Assembly (NCBI RefSeq): GCF_009847015.1 | Contig: NZ_WVEM01000001.1 | Coordinates: 186,001 to 250,000 of the forward strand | Direction: 5' to 3' | Source: Sunxiuqinia indica | Lineage (GTDB): Bacteria; Bacteroidota; Bacteroidia; Bacteroidales; Prolixibacteraceae | DNA length: 64,000 bases | Shown here: in pieces, positions 17,424 to 26,984 of the stretch | How the letters are laid out: every line of letters starts with the position of its first letter | Numbering within the stretch: position 1 is the stretch's first letter | Position numbers and translations under genes: made by a program | Notes under the pieces: generated by a model | Databases searched by the model: none | Seen by the model: only the letters and a program-made list of their open reading frames with translations | Told to the model about the DNA's origin: nothing

Positions 17424-19700
17424 CTACCTCCGCATCATCATATGCATGATTCCACCACCATTGCTCACATTTTTAAATCCGGCTTGTTCCAATATGCGCT
17501 GTCCGTAGGCCGAACGCGCGCCAGATGCGCAATAAAGCGTAATTTCTCTTGACTTGCTTCCCAACTTATCCAGTTGACTTGTTAGCTCATCTAATGGAAT
17601 ATTGATGGCATCTGGATACGCACCTCCCTGAAATTCCTGGGGCGTTCGAACATCGATTACAATTGGTTCGTTGGATTCGGTGGGCGTCGTTTCTTTCGGT
17701 TCCCTGTTAGCCATCATAGCTGTCAGCCCTCCACCGTTTTTTACATTATTGAAGCCCACCTGCATTAAAATACGCTGAGCATACGCTGATCGTGCTCCGG
17801 TAGCGCAGTAAACCACAATTTCGCGTGAGGCATTTTCTCCCAATTCCTCGAATCGGTACATCAGTTCATCCAACGGAATGTTGATGGCATCAGGAAAAGC
17901 ACCGGCCTGGAATTCCTCCACAGTTCGCACATCCACAACAATCGGCGAATGATCGTCAACGAGCTTGCTTGTTGCTTGCTGCTCTTGTTCTTCCTCTTCA
18001 TTTTCCATCGATTTGTTTTCGATCGGAAGTAGGTTGATTTCGATGTTTTCAAATCCAACTGTTCGGGCCTGACGTTGCAATGAAGTATGGCCACCTGAAA
18101 TATTGGTGACATCGCTGAAGCCTGCTCCCAGCAGAGTTCTTAATGCCTGATGTCCTTTCTTTCCCGTTTCATCATAAACAATCACCGGACGATCTGAAGG
18201 AATTGAATTTATCTCCTGTGGTAATAATTCTAACGGAAGATGAACAGCTCCTTCGATATGACTTTTTTCGAATGCAAAGACGTCGCGTACATCTATAAAA
18301 ACAGGACTTTTATCAGCTACAAAATCATCCAGCTCGGAAACAGTAATCGATGGACTAAATCCATTTTGGCGGTTTTCAGCCGTATAGGCCGCCATGTTGA
18401 TGGCATCATTAGCTGTTCCAATTGGTGGGGAATAGGCAAAATCAATGTCAGCCAAATCATGAATGGTGAGCTTGGCTGCAGCAGCGGTTGCAATCACATC
18501 CAATCTTTTATCTGCGCCTTTATATCCAGCGGTTTGTCCACCTAAAATAACACCTGAGTTTCGGTCATAGACTAAAAGGCTGGTCACCGTTTCTGCTCCC
18601 GGATAGTAAGCCGTGTGATGTTCTTTATGAACGACTACGGCATCGGCGTCAATGCCTAATGAGCGAGCCTGTTTTAGCGATAAACCCGTGATTCCGGCGA
18701 CTGCGTCAAACACACGAACTACTGAAGTTCCGATGGCACCCTTGTACTGATGATTGCCGCCAAGTGCATTTTCGGCAGCAATCCGCCCCTGCCGATTTGC
18801 CGGTCCTGCCAGTGGGATGCGCACTTTTTTATTGCTTACGCGATGTTCAATTTCAACCATGTCACCTGCAGCGTAAATATCAGGATCAGAGGTTTGCAAT
18901 TGTGTATTAACCAGCAATCCTCCTGCCTCGCCCAATTTTAATTCGGCATCTTTTGCAAGTTGCAGGGTAGGGCGCACGCCAATCGACATGATTACGATAT
19001 CGGCGTCTAACGTTTTTCCGTTACTGAGCGAAACGGAGTTGGATTTTATTGCTGTTACTCCGGTGTTCGTGTGAATTCCCACTCCGAATGAAAGCAATTC
19101 ATTTTCAATAAATCCGGCAGTTTCACCTTCCATAATGCCCATTACATGCGGCATCATTTCAACTACGTTCACGTTTAACCCTTGCTTTGCCAGGGCTTCA
19201 ACCATTTCCAGCCCAATAAATCCACCACCAACAACTACGGCATTCTTTGGCTTTTTCTGTTCCAGATGATCTGAAATTTGATCCATGTCATTCAACGTCC
19301 ACAAGCTGAAAACATGATCCAGATCGGCACCTGGCAATGTTGGATTGATTGGTTTCCCTCCCTGAGCCAAAATCAGCTTTGTGTATTCATAGGCTTTTTC
19401 TTCGCCGGTAATCGCATGAGAAGTCAACACTTGATGTGCAGCTCTATCTATTTTAACGACAGCGGTATTCGTATGCACATCTACATCATACTGTTCCTTA
19501 AAGCTTTCAGGACTCTGTAAAATCAGTTTTGAACGGCTTTTGATGTCGCCGCCAATGTAATAGGGTAATCCGCAGTTTGCAAATGAGATGTCTGGTCCTG
19601 CTTCGAGCATAATTATTTGAGCGGATGGGGAAATGCGTCTCGCTTTCGCTGCAGCGGTTGCTCCGGCTGCAACTCCCCCTATAATTACAATTTTTTCCAT
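17424..19700 (-). CDS. CoA-disulfide-reductase-like FAD enzyme with three rhodanese domains
   Basis: Residues 1-445 are a pyridine-nucleotide disulfide oxidoreductase of the CoADR/NADH-persulfide-reductase group, with GGVAAGATAAAKARR and the redox Cys43 in ANCGLPYYIGG. The usual family member has one C-terminal rhodanese domain; this one has three. The first (about 452-545) has Asp510 where the catalytic Cys belongs (YDETGKKG). The second (about 583-660) and third (about 675-755) carry active loops CATGARS (Cys632) and CASGARS (Cys724) and look like a recent tandem duplication. A charged linker (about 563-580) separates domain 1 from 2. It should reduce per- or polysulfides with NAD(P)H. The thioredoxin gene lies 37 bp upstream in the same unit. 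Confidence 0.9.
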   Translation of the reverse strand: MEKIVIIGGVAAGATAAAKARRISPSAQIIMLEAGPDISFANCGLPYYIGGDIKSRSKLILQSPESFKEQYDVDVHTNTAVVKIDRAAHQVLTSHAITGEEKAYEYTKLILAQGGKPINPTLPGADLDHVFSLWTLNDMDQISDHLEQKKPKNAVVVGGGFIGLEMVEALAKQGLNVNVVEMMPHVMGIMEGETAGFIENELLSFGVGIHTNTGVTAIKSNSVSLSNGKTLDADIVIMSIGVRPTLQLAKDAELKLGEAGGLLVNTQLQTSDPDIYAAGDMVEIEHRVSNKKVRIPLAGPANRQGRIAAENALGGNHQYKGAIGTSVVRVFDAVAGITGLSLKQARSLGIDADAVVVHKEHHTAYYPGAETVTSLLVYDRNSGVILGGQTAGYKGADKRLDVIATAAAAKLTIHDLADIDFAYSPPIGTANDAINMAAYTAENRQNGFSPSITVSELDDFVADKSPVFIDVRDVFAFEKSHIEGAVHLPLELLPQEINSIPSDRPVIVYDETGKKGHQALRTLLGAGFSDVTNISGGHTSLQRQARTVGFENIEINLLPIENKSMENEEEEQEQQATSKLVDDHSPIVVDVRTVEEFQAGAFPDAINIPLDELMYRFEELGENASREIVVYCATGARSAYAQRILMQVGFNNVKNGGGLTAMMANREPKETTPTESNEPIVIDVRTPQEFQGGAYPDAINIPLDELTSQLDKLGSKSREITLYCASGARSAYGQRILEQAGFKNVSNGGGIMHMMMRR

Positions 19701-19737
19701 GTTTTTTGTATTTTAATTTGGGTGAAAAGGCTGCTTT

Positions 19738-20160
19738 TTAGCTGGCCTTTGCAATTTCATTCAATAAATATTTTTTGCTTTTGATTCCCACAAAGCGTTT
19801 GATTTCTTTTCCATTCTTGAAAAGAATTAGAGTAGGAATATTTCGAACTTGGAATTTTTGAGCCAATACCTGGTATTGCTCGATATTTACTTTTCCGATG
19901 TAGGAATTTCCATTTAATTCTTCAGATACGTCATTTAAAATAGGGGCCATCATTTTGCATGGTGCACACCAACTGGCCCAGAAGTCAACCAAAACCAATT
20001 TGTTTTTTGTTTTTATCTGAAAGTTTTTGTCTGTAAGTGTTATAATATTTTTGTGATCATCAACCATCGGCGTATTTTTCATTTTGTTTTTGGCAACTTT
20101 AGCCAGAATGAAAAAACCGACAATGACGAGAGCAAGTATTCCAATAATTATTTGGGCCAT
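19738..20160 (-). CDS. Membrane-anchored thioredoxin
   Basis: A 140-residue thioredoxin with an N-terminal membrane helix (IIIGILALVIVGFFILA), then a thioredoxin fold with the redox motif FWASWCAPCK and the cis-Pro segment IPTLILFKNG. A basic stretch (KVAKNKMKN) follows the helix; which side of the membrane the domain faces is not settled by the sequence. It is encoded upstream of the rhodanese/FAD reductase and could supply or remove electrons at persulfides formed there (inference). Confidence 0.9.
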   Translation of the reverse strand: MAQIIIGILALVIVGFFILAKVAKNKMKNTPMVDDHKNIITLTDKNFQIKTKNKLVLVDFWASWCAPCKMMAPILNDVSEELNGNSYIGKVNIEQYQVLAQKFQVRNIPTLILFKNGKEIKRFVGIKSKKYLLNEIAKAS

Positions 20161-20185
20161 TTTTTTTGTTTAATTGTTTTCGTGA

Positions 20186-20193
20186 CAAAAGTA
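20186..20193 (-). promoter_or_regulatory. Candidate -7 box of the thioredoxin/rhodanese unit
   Basis: The minus strand reads TACTTTTG, an exact TAnnTTTG match, 26 bp before the thioredoxin ATG. The -33 position holds only a TTTC-like sequence. The divergent crp/fnr-type gene starts 123 bp away, so this gap is the natural place for its operator. Confidence 0.5.
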
Positions 20194-20315
20194 TTTCGAA
20201 TGTGCAAGGTGGGAAAGACTATTGACTGAAGGCTTTCCAACTTTCGGGTTGAAATACATCAACTTTTTTATTGATTTATTCCTAACTTCACAACTTCATA
20301 AATTATTAGGATTTC

Positions 20316-21011
20316 ATGAAGACGATTTCAGAAAACGATAAGGGTTTTATTTGCGACATACAAGCGCCTTGTTTCCAGGTGCTTGAGCCGGATGAGGTAG
20401 ATCTGGTGCGATCAAGCCGTGCTCAGGTACATTTTAGGAAAGGGGATAATTTAACCAAACAGGGGGCTTTTGCTTCATATATTCTATTTATTATCAGTGG
20501 TTTGTCAAGACAGTATTTGGAGGGTGATAACAATAGAGTATATAATTTGAAAATAATTCAGCAAGGTGAGTTTGTTGGGCTATCATCTGCATTCGTAAAT
20601 AATACCTTTGATTATTCGGCTGTGGCATTAACCGATTGCATGGCGTTTTTAATCGAAAAACAGGCGATTGCAAAAGTTGTTAATCAAAATGGTTTGTTTG
20701 CTTCCACTTTTATTCAGCGGTTTTGCGAGCAGGAATCCGGATTGTATGAAACAATTCGGCAGGTACTCTACAAGCAAATGAATGGAAGGTTGGCCGATAC
20801 TTTGATCTATTTGAATGGTTTTAAGGCTAGTAATCCTGAAATCTTTCAGTTGCTTACCCGAAAGGATTTGGCTGATTTTGCCGGCATATCTATGGAAAGT
20901 ACGGTTAAACTTTTGAAAGGATATGAAAAAGATGGATTGATCGAACTGAAAGATAAAGATATTACCATTTTGAAAAGAGAAACACTTCAGGAGATCAGCC
21001 TGCGCGGCTAG
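20316..21011 (+). CDS. Crp/Fnr-family transcriptional regulator
   Basis: The 231-residue protein has an N-terminal cyclic-nucleotide-binding-type beta-roll (FRKGDNLTKQGAFASYILFIISGLSRQYLEG) and a C-terminal winged helix with RKDLADFAGISMESTVKLLKGYEKDGLI. There is no N-terminal Cys cluster of the Fnr type, although Cys13 and Cys19 occur near the start (DKGFICDIQAPC); whether they sense redox or sulfur is open. It is divergent from the thioredoxin/rhodanese unit and is its probable regulator (inference from position). Confidence 0.9.
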   Translation: MKTISENDKGFICDIQAPCFQVLEPDEVDLVRSSRAQVHFRKGDNLTKQGAFASYILFIISGLSRQYLEGDNNRVYNLKIIQQGEFVGLSSAFVNNTFDYSAVALTDCMAFLIEKQAIAKVVNQNGLFASTFIQRFCEQESGLYETIRQVLYKQMNGRLADTLIYLNGFKASNPEIFQLLTRKDLADFAGISMESTVKLLKGYEKDGLIELKDKDITILKRETLQEISLRG

Positions 21012-21026
21012 TAATAGTAGAGGTAT

Positions 21027-21068
21027 AAAAACAACAATGGGAACCACTCGGTATGAATAGCTCCCATT
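21027..21068 (-). terminator. Terminator hairpin of the candidate structured RNA
   Basis: AATGGGAGC pairs with GTTCCCATT (9 bp, one G-U) on the minus strand, followed by GTTGTTTTTATA. On the plus strand the same hairpin lies 25 bp behind the Crp/Fnr gene but has no T-run, so it fits the minus direction better; it could serve both. Confidence 0.6.
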
Positions 21069-21566
21069 CACTACTTAACAACCGGAGTTGTTGTTCGTGT
21101 CAGGCTACTGTTAGTATGACTGGCTGATCCTTGAATCGAGGATTCTGGTTTTCAACCCCTGGCTTTCCGGTAGTGCCTTTTACAGCAAAACTTTCCAGCT
21201 GTCCTTTCAACAAACCCGAAGGTTGTTTTCCGGGACGAAGTTTTCGATAGCTTTTGAGAATTTCGGGTCTTTCGATCTTCCATTTCCCAAATTTTGATGT
21301 CTAATGAACGTGAGTTCTTTCGATCTCTTGTTTTCGTTTGGGAACAAATTCCTTTCAGAAAACAGCCATCGATCTTAAAATTAATTTCGGCTTACCGAAG
21401 TAAGTTGATTTCGTTTTAATCAAGCTTTTAAAGAACTGGTCTTCGGTTGCTTAAACTTCGGCTCTTACGATGTGCAAACCTTGGGGTTTGAATGAGTTGA
21501 CGCTGGTTCAACTAAGTACTTTTGTCGCCTCCACATCTTCGGAGCAGTCTTTTATCGCTCACCTGA
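21028..21566 (-). ncRNA. Candidate long structured RNA, about 540 nt
   Basis: No protein frame explains this stretch. On the minus strand it starts behind a TTG-N21-TAATTTTG promoter and ends at a terminator-like hairpin followed by a T-rich tail. Between them are many short perfect hairpins: 21495-21513 (AGTTGA/TCAACT), 21476-21489 (AAACC/GGTTT), 21391-21404 (CTTAC-TTCG-GTAAG), 21209-21227 (AACC-TTCG-GGTT core), 21182-21202 (ACAGC/GCTGT), 21127-21143 (ATCCT/AGGAT), 21147-21157 (GGTT/AACC), 21077-21092 (AACAAC/GTTGTT). A longer stem, 21284-21291 with 21337-21344, encloses a TCGAAAGA hairpin. C(UUCG)G and GAAA loops appear only on the minus strand, which fixes orientation. It shows none of the signature motifs of tmRNA, RNase P or SRP RNA. 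Ends are inferred. Confidence 0.55.
21497..21524 (+). promoter_or_regulatory. Plus-strand promoter-like sequence inside the RNA region
   Basis: TTG (21497-21499), a 17-bp spacer and TACTTTTG (21517-21524) match the -33/-7 consensus. Transcription would begin near 21531 and run towards the 3' end of gltA, overlapping the 5' end of the minus-strand RNA in antisense. It may be chance, as it overlaps a hairpin arm. Confidence 0.35.
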
Positions 21567-21572
21567 TACAAT

Positions 21573-21604
21573 CAAAATTACGACACAAAAGCTATATGAG
21601 ACAA
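21573..21604 (-). promoter_or_regulatory. Promoter of the candidate structured RNA
   Basis: Minus strand: TTG (complement of 21602-21604), 21-bp spacer, TAATTTTG (complement of 21573-21580). This is a full match to the Bacteroidota -33/-7 pattern. Expected start of transcription is near 21566. Confidence 0.55.
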
Positions 21605-22003
21605 CTATTTTAAGATTTTTAAATTAACGCTGTTTCAACCAGAGAAATTAACAATTGTTAGTAAGCTGCACTTCTCTTTATTGACGGGTGTTTGTCAAGA
21701 TTTTTGATTTGACGAATTGGTTGTTATTAACAGTCTGTAGCGAGTTTTTGGATTGTTTTTTTTTGACGATTGCTCGATCTTTAACAAGAGTAACCATCAA
21801 TTTGATAGGAAAGTTTTAATAGAAAGACGCTGTAGGGTTTTTCATTAGAGCTTGTCAATATTTCTTCCAAAGTTAGCATCGTATTCAGCTACTAATGAGT
21901 CGCTGTTTTGCGACTAAACAATAAATAGAGATGATCCGGGCAAGTATTCCCAGATAAGTCTCCTGACGGATCAAAGCTTACTTTGGAGGACGCAATTTTT
22001 GAT
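21605..22003. other. Gene-free AT-rich stretch between RNA region and gltA
   Basis: No coding frame. Two inverted repeats stand out: AGTCGC/GCGACT near 21898-21917 around a TGTTTT loop, and GATCCG...CGGATC near 21934-21973. A minus-strand TAACTTTG octamer lies near 21873-21880 without a good -33. Nothing here can be named. Confidence 0.4.
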
Positions 22004-22035
22004 CAAAAAAAAATGCTCTTTTTTCAAAGAGCATT
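22004..22035 (-). terminator. Rho-independent terminator of the TCA operon
   Basis: On the minus strand AATGCTCTTT, loop GAAA, AAAGAGCATT, then eight T. The stem is perfect and lies 26 bp behind the citrate synthase stop. Confidence 0.9.
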
Positions 22036-22060
22036 TCAAGTCAGTTATTTTAAATGTCAA

Positions 22061-23380
22061 TTAACATCCACCATTTTTTTCGCCGGCTTTTTCATGATAC
22101 CATTTGAGTGGGAATGAAGAAGGACGTTCGATTGGCAGACCGTATAAACGATCCATCACTAAACTTGCCAATACGCCAAGTGCTCTTGAAACACCAAACA
22201 AGACGGTGTAGAATGAGTGTTCTTTCAATCCGTAGTGGTAAAGCAGTGCTCCTGAGTAAGCATCGACATTTGGCCATGGATTTTTAACTTTTCCGGTAGC
22301 TTCCAAAATTGGAGGAACAACGCGGTGAAGTGTATTTACAATATTGATTAATTTATCATCCTTCACATATTTTTTAGCAAACTCTTGTTGTGCAGTAAAG
22401 CGTGGATCCGTTTGACGTAACACCGCATGACCGTATCCCGGAATTACACGCCCTTCACCCAAGGTTTTCTTTGTGTAAGCGATAATGTCCTCTTCTGTTG
22501 GGTTGTCTTTATCCAATTCCTGAATCATGTCGAAAATCCAGTTAATTACTTCCTGATTTGCGTAACCATGAAGCGGACCGGCTAATCCCAGCATTCCGGC
22601 AGCATATGAGTAATACGGATTACTCAATGCAGAACCGACCAGATGCGTGGTATGTGCCGAAACATTTCCGCCTTCATGATCAGAATGAATTACCATATAC
22701 AAACGCATTAAGCGCTTTACTTCCTCCGAGTCATGACCCATCATGTGTGCCAGGTTTCCAGCCCAGTCTAAGCGAGGATCCGGCTCAATATGTTCGTCGT
22801 TGAAGAACTGACGACGGTAAATGTATGCTGCGATTCTCGGCAAGCGGGCAATAAGGTTCATCACGTCTTCATAAGTCGTATCCCAATAGTGCTTTTTATG
22901 AACACCTGCGCGATATGCTTTTTGGAAGATAGAGTCAGTAGCCATACTTAAGATGGCGGCACTAAACTGTGTCATCGGACGCGAAGTTTTCGGTAGCGCA
23001 TCGATGACATCAAAAACGTGCTGAGGTACATAAGCACGAGTTGCCCAGTCCTTACTAATGTTTAAAACATCATCTCTTTCAGGAATTTCACCAATTAGCA
23101 TTAAGTAAAAAAGTCCCTCGGGTAGTGGTTCTCCCTCAGGGTTTAGCCGTGGCAATTTATCACGGAGTTCGGGAATTGTGTAACCACGAAAGCGAATACC
23201 AGTTGTTGGGTCTAACTTTGACGTGTCAGTAATTAAGCTCGGAACTCCTTTCATTCCGGTCATAACCTGCCCGATAGTAACATTTGCAATCACTTTGTCG
23301 CCATGCTCATTTTTTAACTTTTGGTATTCACCAATGCATTTGCTGGCTTTTTGATAAAACTTATTCTTAATGTATTCCAT
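22061..23380 (-). CDS. gltA: Citrate synthase, eukaryote-like type
   Basis: 439 residues with the catalytic set of citrate synthases: His in MVIHSDHEGGN, His in LAGPLHGYANQE, and Asp in NVDAYSG, plus IPGYGHAVLR. The sequence has the mitochondrial-like form of some Bacteroidota rather than the allosteric hexameric form of E. coli. It condenses acetyl-CoA and oxaloacetate to citrate. It is the last gene of acn-icd-gltA on the minus strand, 86 bp behind icd, and is closed by a strong terminator. Confidence 0.95.
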   Translation of the reverse strand: MEYIKNKFYQKASKCIGEYQKLKNEHGDKVIANVTIGQVMTGMKGVPSLITDTSKLDPTTGIRFRGYTIPELRDKLPRLNPEGEPLPEGLFYLMLIGEIPERDDVLNISKDWATRAYVPQHVFDVIDALPKTSRPMTQFSAAILSMATDSIFQKAYRAGVHKKHYWDTTYEDVMNLIARLPRIAAYIYRRQFFNDEHIEPDPRLDWAGNLAHMMGHDSEEVKRLMRLYMVIHSDHEGGNVSAHTTHLVGSALSNPYYSYAAGMLGLAGPLHGYANQEVINWIFDMIQELDKDNPTEEDIIAYTKKTLGEGRVIPGYGHAVLRQTDPRFTAQQEFAKKYVKDDKLINIVNTLHRVVPPILEATGKVKNPWPNVDAYSGALLYHYGLKEHSFYTVLFGVSRALGVLASLVMDRLYGLPIERPSSFPLKWYHEKAGEKNGGC

Positions 23381-23466
23381 TCTTATTTTATTTTAGTTTT
23401 GATTTTTCTCATAAGTTAATAAATATTTCAGACTATATAATTCAAACCTATCGATTCTACTAATGT

Positions 23467-24699
23467 TTAGTTTGCAGCTAAACTATTTTTCAGGTTTTCA
23501 TCAATGGCATTTAAAAACTCCTGGGTTGTCAAGTAGTGTTCTTCTTTTAAATCTTTTCCATGAATAATTAAAGCCAAATCTTTGGTCATCTTTCCACTTT
23601 CAACGGTGCTGATACAAACCTGTTCAATTGTGTTGGCGAAATTAATCAATGCTTGGTTCTCGTCCAGTTTTCCACGGAAAGCCAGTCCTCTTGTCCATGC
23701 AAAAATTGAAGCAATTGGGTTGGTCGATGTCGGATTTCCTTTCTGATGCTGACGGAAGTGTCTGGTAACTGTTCCGTGAGCAGCTTCAGCCTCCATTGTT
23801 TTTCCATCGGGCGTCACTAATGTTGATGTCATTAATCCGAGTGATCCAAAGCCTTGAGCAACGGTGTCTGACTGAACATCACCATCATAATTTTTACAGG
23901 CCCAAACAAAGCCACCTTCCCATTTCATAGCTGCAGCTACCATGTCATCAATTAAACGATGTTCATAGGTGATGCCGGCTTCTTCGAATTTTTCTTTGAA
24001 CTCATCATTAAAGACTTTCTCAAATATGTCTTTGAAGCGCCCATCGTATTTTTTGAGAATGGTATTTTTTGTGGACATATACAGTGGCCATTTTTTCGCA
24101 AGAGCTTGGTTCATGCATGCGCGGGCAAAACCAAAAATAGATTCATCGGTATTGTACATTGCCATTGCGATACCATCACCTTCGAAATCATATACGTCGT
24201 ATGACTGCACTTCACCACCGTCTTCAGGTGTGAATGTAATGGTTAGTTTTCCTTTTCCTTTTGTTAGGAAATCGGTTGCACGGTATTGGTCACCAAAAGC
24301 GTGACGTCCGATACAGATCGGTTTTTTCCAACCGGGCACCAATCGGGGGATATTATTAATGATAATGGGTTCTCTGAATACAGTACCACCTAAGATATTC
24401 CGGATGGTGCCGTTTGGAGATCTCCACATGCTTTTCAAATTAAATTCAGAAACGCGCAACTCGTCGGGAGTGATGGTTGCACATTTGATGCCTACTCCGT
24501 ATTTTTTTATTGCATTGGCTGCATCAACTGTAATCTGATCATCAGTTTCGTCACGTTTTTCCATGCCCAAATCGTAATACTTGATGTCAAGATCAAGATA
24601 TGGGAAGACTAATTTTTCTTTAATGAATGACCAAATAACCCGGGTCATTTCATCTCCGTCTAGCTCTACTACTGGATTTGCTACTTTGATTTTTTCCAT
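23467..24699 (-). CDS. icd: Isocitrate dehydrogenase (NADP), eukaryote-type
   Basis: The 410-residue enzyme starts [20 protein letters not shown] and has the isocitrate-binding segment around [19 protein letters not shown] and the metal-binding [14 protein letters not shown]...[11 protein letters not shown]. This is the subfamily of homodimeric NADP enzymes of mitochondria and cytosol in eukaryotes, also found in Bacteroidota. It makes 2-oxoglutarate from isocitrate. It lies 23 bp behind the aconitase gene. Confidence 0.95.
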   Translation of the reverse strand: MEKIKVANPVVELDGDEMTRVIWSFIKEKLVFPYLDLDIKYYDLGMEKRDETDDQITVDAANAIKKYGVGIKCATITPDELRVSEFNLKSMWRSPNGTIRNILGGTVFREPIIINNIPRLVPGWKKPICIGRHAFGDQYRATDFLTKGKGKLTITFTPEDGGEVQSYDVYDFEGDGIAMAMYNTDESIFGFARACMNQALAKKWPLYMSTKNTILKKYDGRFKDIFEKVFNDEFKEKFEEAGITYEHRLIDDMVAAAMKWEGGFVWACKNYDGDVQSDTVAQGFGSLGLMTSTLVTPDGKTMEAEAAHGTVTRHFRQHQKGNPTSTNPIASIFAWTRGLAFRGKLDENQALINFANTIEQVCISTVESGKMTKDLALIIHGKDLKEEHYLTTQEFLNAIDENLKNSLAAN

Positions 24700-24722
24700 T
24701 TTCGGGTGTCTAAAAAATTTTA

Positions 24723-26984
24723 TTAGTTATTTTGTTGTCTGATTAAATTTAACGCTGAACCGGCTTTAAACCAACCAATTTGTTGGCTGTTAAATGTGTG
24801 GTTTAATTCGATTACCTCCTTATTGCCATCATCGTGAACCAATTCCACATGAAGTGTTTTACCCGGTGCAAAATCCTCAAGATCGATAAAGTTGAATGTG
24901 TCGTTTTCCTGGATTTTATCGTAATCAGCTTCGTTCATAAAAGTCAAGCCCAGCATGCCTTGCTTTTTCAGATTGGTTTCATGAATTCGGGCAAATGATT
25001 TTACAATGACAGCTTTTACACCTAAATGACGTGGTTCCATGGCAGCATGCTCGCGAGATGAGCCTTCTCCATAATTGTGATCACCCACAACAACTGTTGG
25101 AATATTAGCTGCTTTGTATGCTCTTTGAACCTTCGGAACTTCATCGTATTCACCATTCAATTGGTTTTTTACTTTGTTGGTTTCACCATTAAAGGCATTT
25201 ACTGCACCAATCAACATGTTATTCGAAATATTGTCCAAATGCCCACGAAAGCGTAGCCATGGCCCAGCCATGGAAATATGGTCGGTTGTACATTTCCCTT
25301 CAGCTTTAATCAAAAGCTTAGCTCCTGTCATGTTTTTCCCATCCCAGGGTTCAAAAGCCTCAAGCAATTGGAGCCGTTTTGACTCAGGAGAAACTGCGAT
25401 TTTTACTGAAGAACCATCTTTTGCCGGACTTTGATATCCTGCATCTTCGACTGCAAAACCTTTGCTTGGTAATTCTTCGCCTGTTGGCGGATCAAGTTTC
25501 ACCTTTTCTCCCGATTCATTAACCAATGAATCAGTTAGCGGATTAAAGGTTAAATCTCCGGCAATTGCCAATGCTGTAACTAGTTCAGGCGATGCTACAA
25601 AAGCATGTGTATTCGGGTTCCCATCGGCACGTTTGGAGAAGTTCCTGTTAAAGGAGTGAACAATGGTGTTTTTTTCGCCTTTGTCTGCTCCCGCACGATT
25701 CCACTGACCAATGCAAGGTCCACAGGCATTGGCAAAGACACTGGCTCCAATCTTATCAAAAATATCAATAAATCCATCGCGCTCGATGGTGTAGCGTACT
25801 TGTTCTGAACCCGGTGTTATTGTGAATTCTGATTTCGTTTTTAACTTTTTATCCACGGCCTGTTGTGCCAAAGACGCTGCTCTCGAGATATCCTCGTACG
25901 AGGAGTTTGTACAAGAGCCGATTAGGCCGACTTCAATTTTTGTTGGCCAGCCATTTTTTTCAGCAGCTTCGGCAACTTTTGAGATTGGAGTTGCCAAGTC
26001 CGGAGTAAATGGTCCGTTCAAATGAGGCTCTAATTCATCAAGATTGATTTCAATAAGCTCATCAAAATATTTTTCAGGATTAGCATATACTTCATCGTCA
26101 GCAGTTAAATGTTCTTTAATCTTATTTGCTTCATCTGCAACTTCTGATCTGCCAGTCGCACGCAGATAGCGTTCGATCGATTCATCGTATCCGAAGGTGG
26201 AAGTTGTTGCACCAATTTCAGCACCCATGTTACAAATTGTTCCTTTTCCGGTGGCTGAAAGCGATTTTGCACCTTCGCCAAAGTACTCAACGATGGCCCC
26301 GGTTCCACCCTTTACAGTTAAAATCCCTGCAACTTTCAGGATAATATCCTTAGGAGCAGTCCATCCACTCAGTTTTCCTGTTAGTTTTACACCGATCAGT
26401 TTTGGAAATTTAAGTTCCCAGGCCATTCCCGCCATGACGTCAACAGCATCGGCACCGCCAACTCCGATAGCGACCATACCAAGTCCACCAGCGTTAACCG
26501 TATGTGAGTCAGTGCCAATCATCATTCCTCCGGGAAATGCATAATTCTCGAGCACCACCTGGTGGATAATTCCCGCTCCGGGTTTCCAAAATCCAATTCC
26601 GTATTTATTTGATACCGACTCTAAAAAGTCAAATACTTCTTTATTGTTGTTGAGGGCAAACTTCAAGTCTGCTCGTCCACCCACGCTAGCTTGAATCAGG
26701 TGATCACAATGAACGGTTGAAGGAACAGCTGTTTGTTCTTTCCCGGAATTCATAAACTGAAGTAACGCCATTTGTGCCGTCGCATCCTGCATAGCTACTC
26801 GATCAGGAGCAAAATCAACATAGTCAACTCCACGCTGGAACGCCTCTACTTTTTCGGGATCAAAAAGGTGGGTATACAATATTTTTTCGGCCAAAGTAAG
26901 GGGCCTTTTTAGTACGTTTCTGGCCGATTTTATACGAGGGCCAAAATTCTCATAGGTTTTTTTTATTAAATCCAGATCAAACAT
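24723..26984 (-). CDS. acn: Aconitate hydratase, mitochondrial type
   Basis: A 753-residue aconitase. The cluster ligands are in [12 protein letters not shown] and [25 protein letters not shown] and the C-terminal swivel domain with [15 protein letters not shown] are present. Length and order of domains match the mitochondrial type known from Bacteroides fragilis, not AcnA or AcnB of E. coli. It converts citrate to isocitrate. First gene of the acn-icd-gltA unit; no exact TAnnTTTG box was found directly upstream. Confidence 0.95.
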   Translation of the reverse strand: MFDLDLIKKTYENFGPRIKSARNVLKRPLTLAEKILYTHLFDPEKVEAFQRGVDYVDFAPDRVAMQDATAQMALLQFMNSGKEQTAVPSTVHCDHLIQASVGGRADLKFALNNNKEVFDFLESVSNKYGIGFWKPGAGIIHQVVLENYAFPGGMMIGTDSHTVNAGGLGMVAIGVGGADAVDVMAGMAWELKFPKLIGVKLTGKLSGWTAPKDIILKVAGILTVKGGTGAIVEYFGEGAKSLSATGKGTICNMGAEIGATTSTFGYDESIERYLRATGRSEVADEANKIKEHLTADDEVYANPEKYFDELIEINLDELEPHLNGPFTPDLATPISKVAEAAEKNGWPTKIEVGLIGSCTNSSYEDISRAASLAQQAVDKKLKTKSEFTITPGSEQVRYTIERDGFIDIFDKIGASVFANACGPCIGQWNRAGADKGEKNTIVHSFNRNFSKRADGNPNTHAFVASPELVTALAIAGDLTFNPLTDSLVNESGEKVKLDPPTGEELPSKGFAVEDAGYQSPAKDGSSVKIAVSPESKRLQLLEAFEPWDGKNMTGAKLLIKAEGKCTTDHISMAGPWLRFRGHLDNISNNMLIGAVNAFNGETNKVKNQLNGEYDEVPKVQRAYKAANIPTVVVGDHNYGEGSSREHAAMEPRHLGVKAVIVKSFARIHETNLKKQGMLGLTFMNEADYDKIQENDTFNFIDLEDFAPGKTLHVELVHDDGNKEVIELNHTFNSQQIGWFKAGSALNLIRQQNN

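Noticed and set aside
17424-17970. Assembly error causing the duplicated rhodanese domains
   Set aside because: Domains 2 and 3 differ at many residues and in their linkers, so they are true diverged copies.
20241-20280. FNR-type operator near ATCAA...TTGAT in the thioredoxin/crp gap
   Set aside because: The half-sites face the wrong way round and the 7-bp spacing does not fit TTGAT-N4-ATCAA.
21012-22060. tmRNA, RNase P RNA, SRP RNA or tRNA in the gene-free region
   Set aside because: No tRNA-like acceptor ends, no tag-peptide frame, no GAGGAAAGUCC core, no SRP loop. The TTCAACT/CCTCCAC sequence near 21508-21532 resembles a T-loop only superficially, because the stem does not pair.
21012-22060. 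Group II or group I intron remnant
   Set aside because: No domain V-like hairpin, no P7/P3 core and no intron protein frame.
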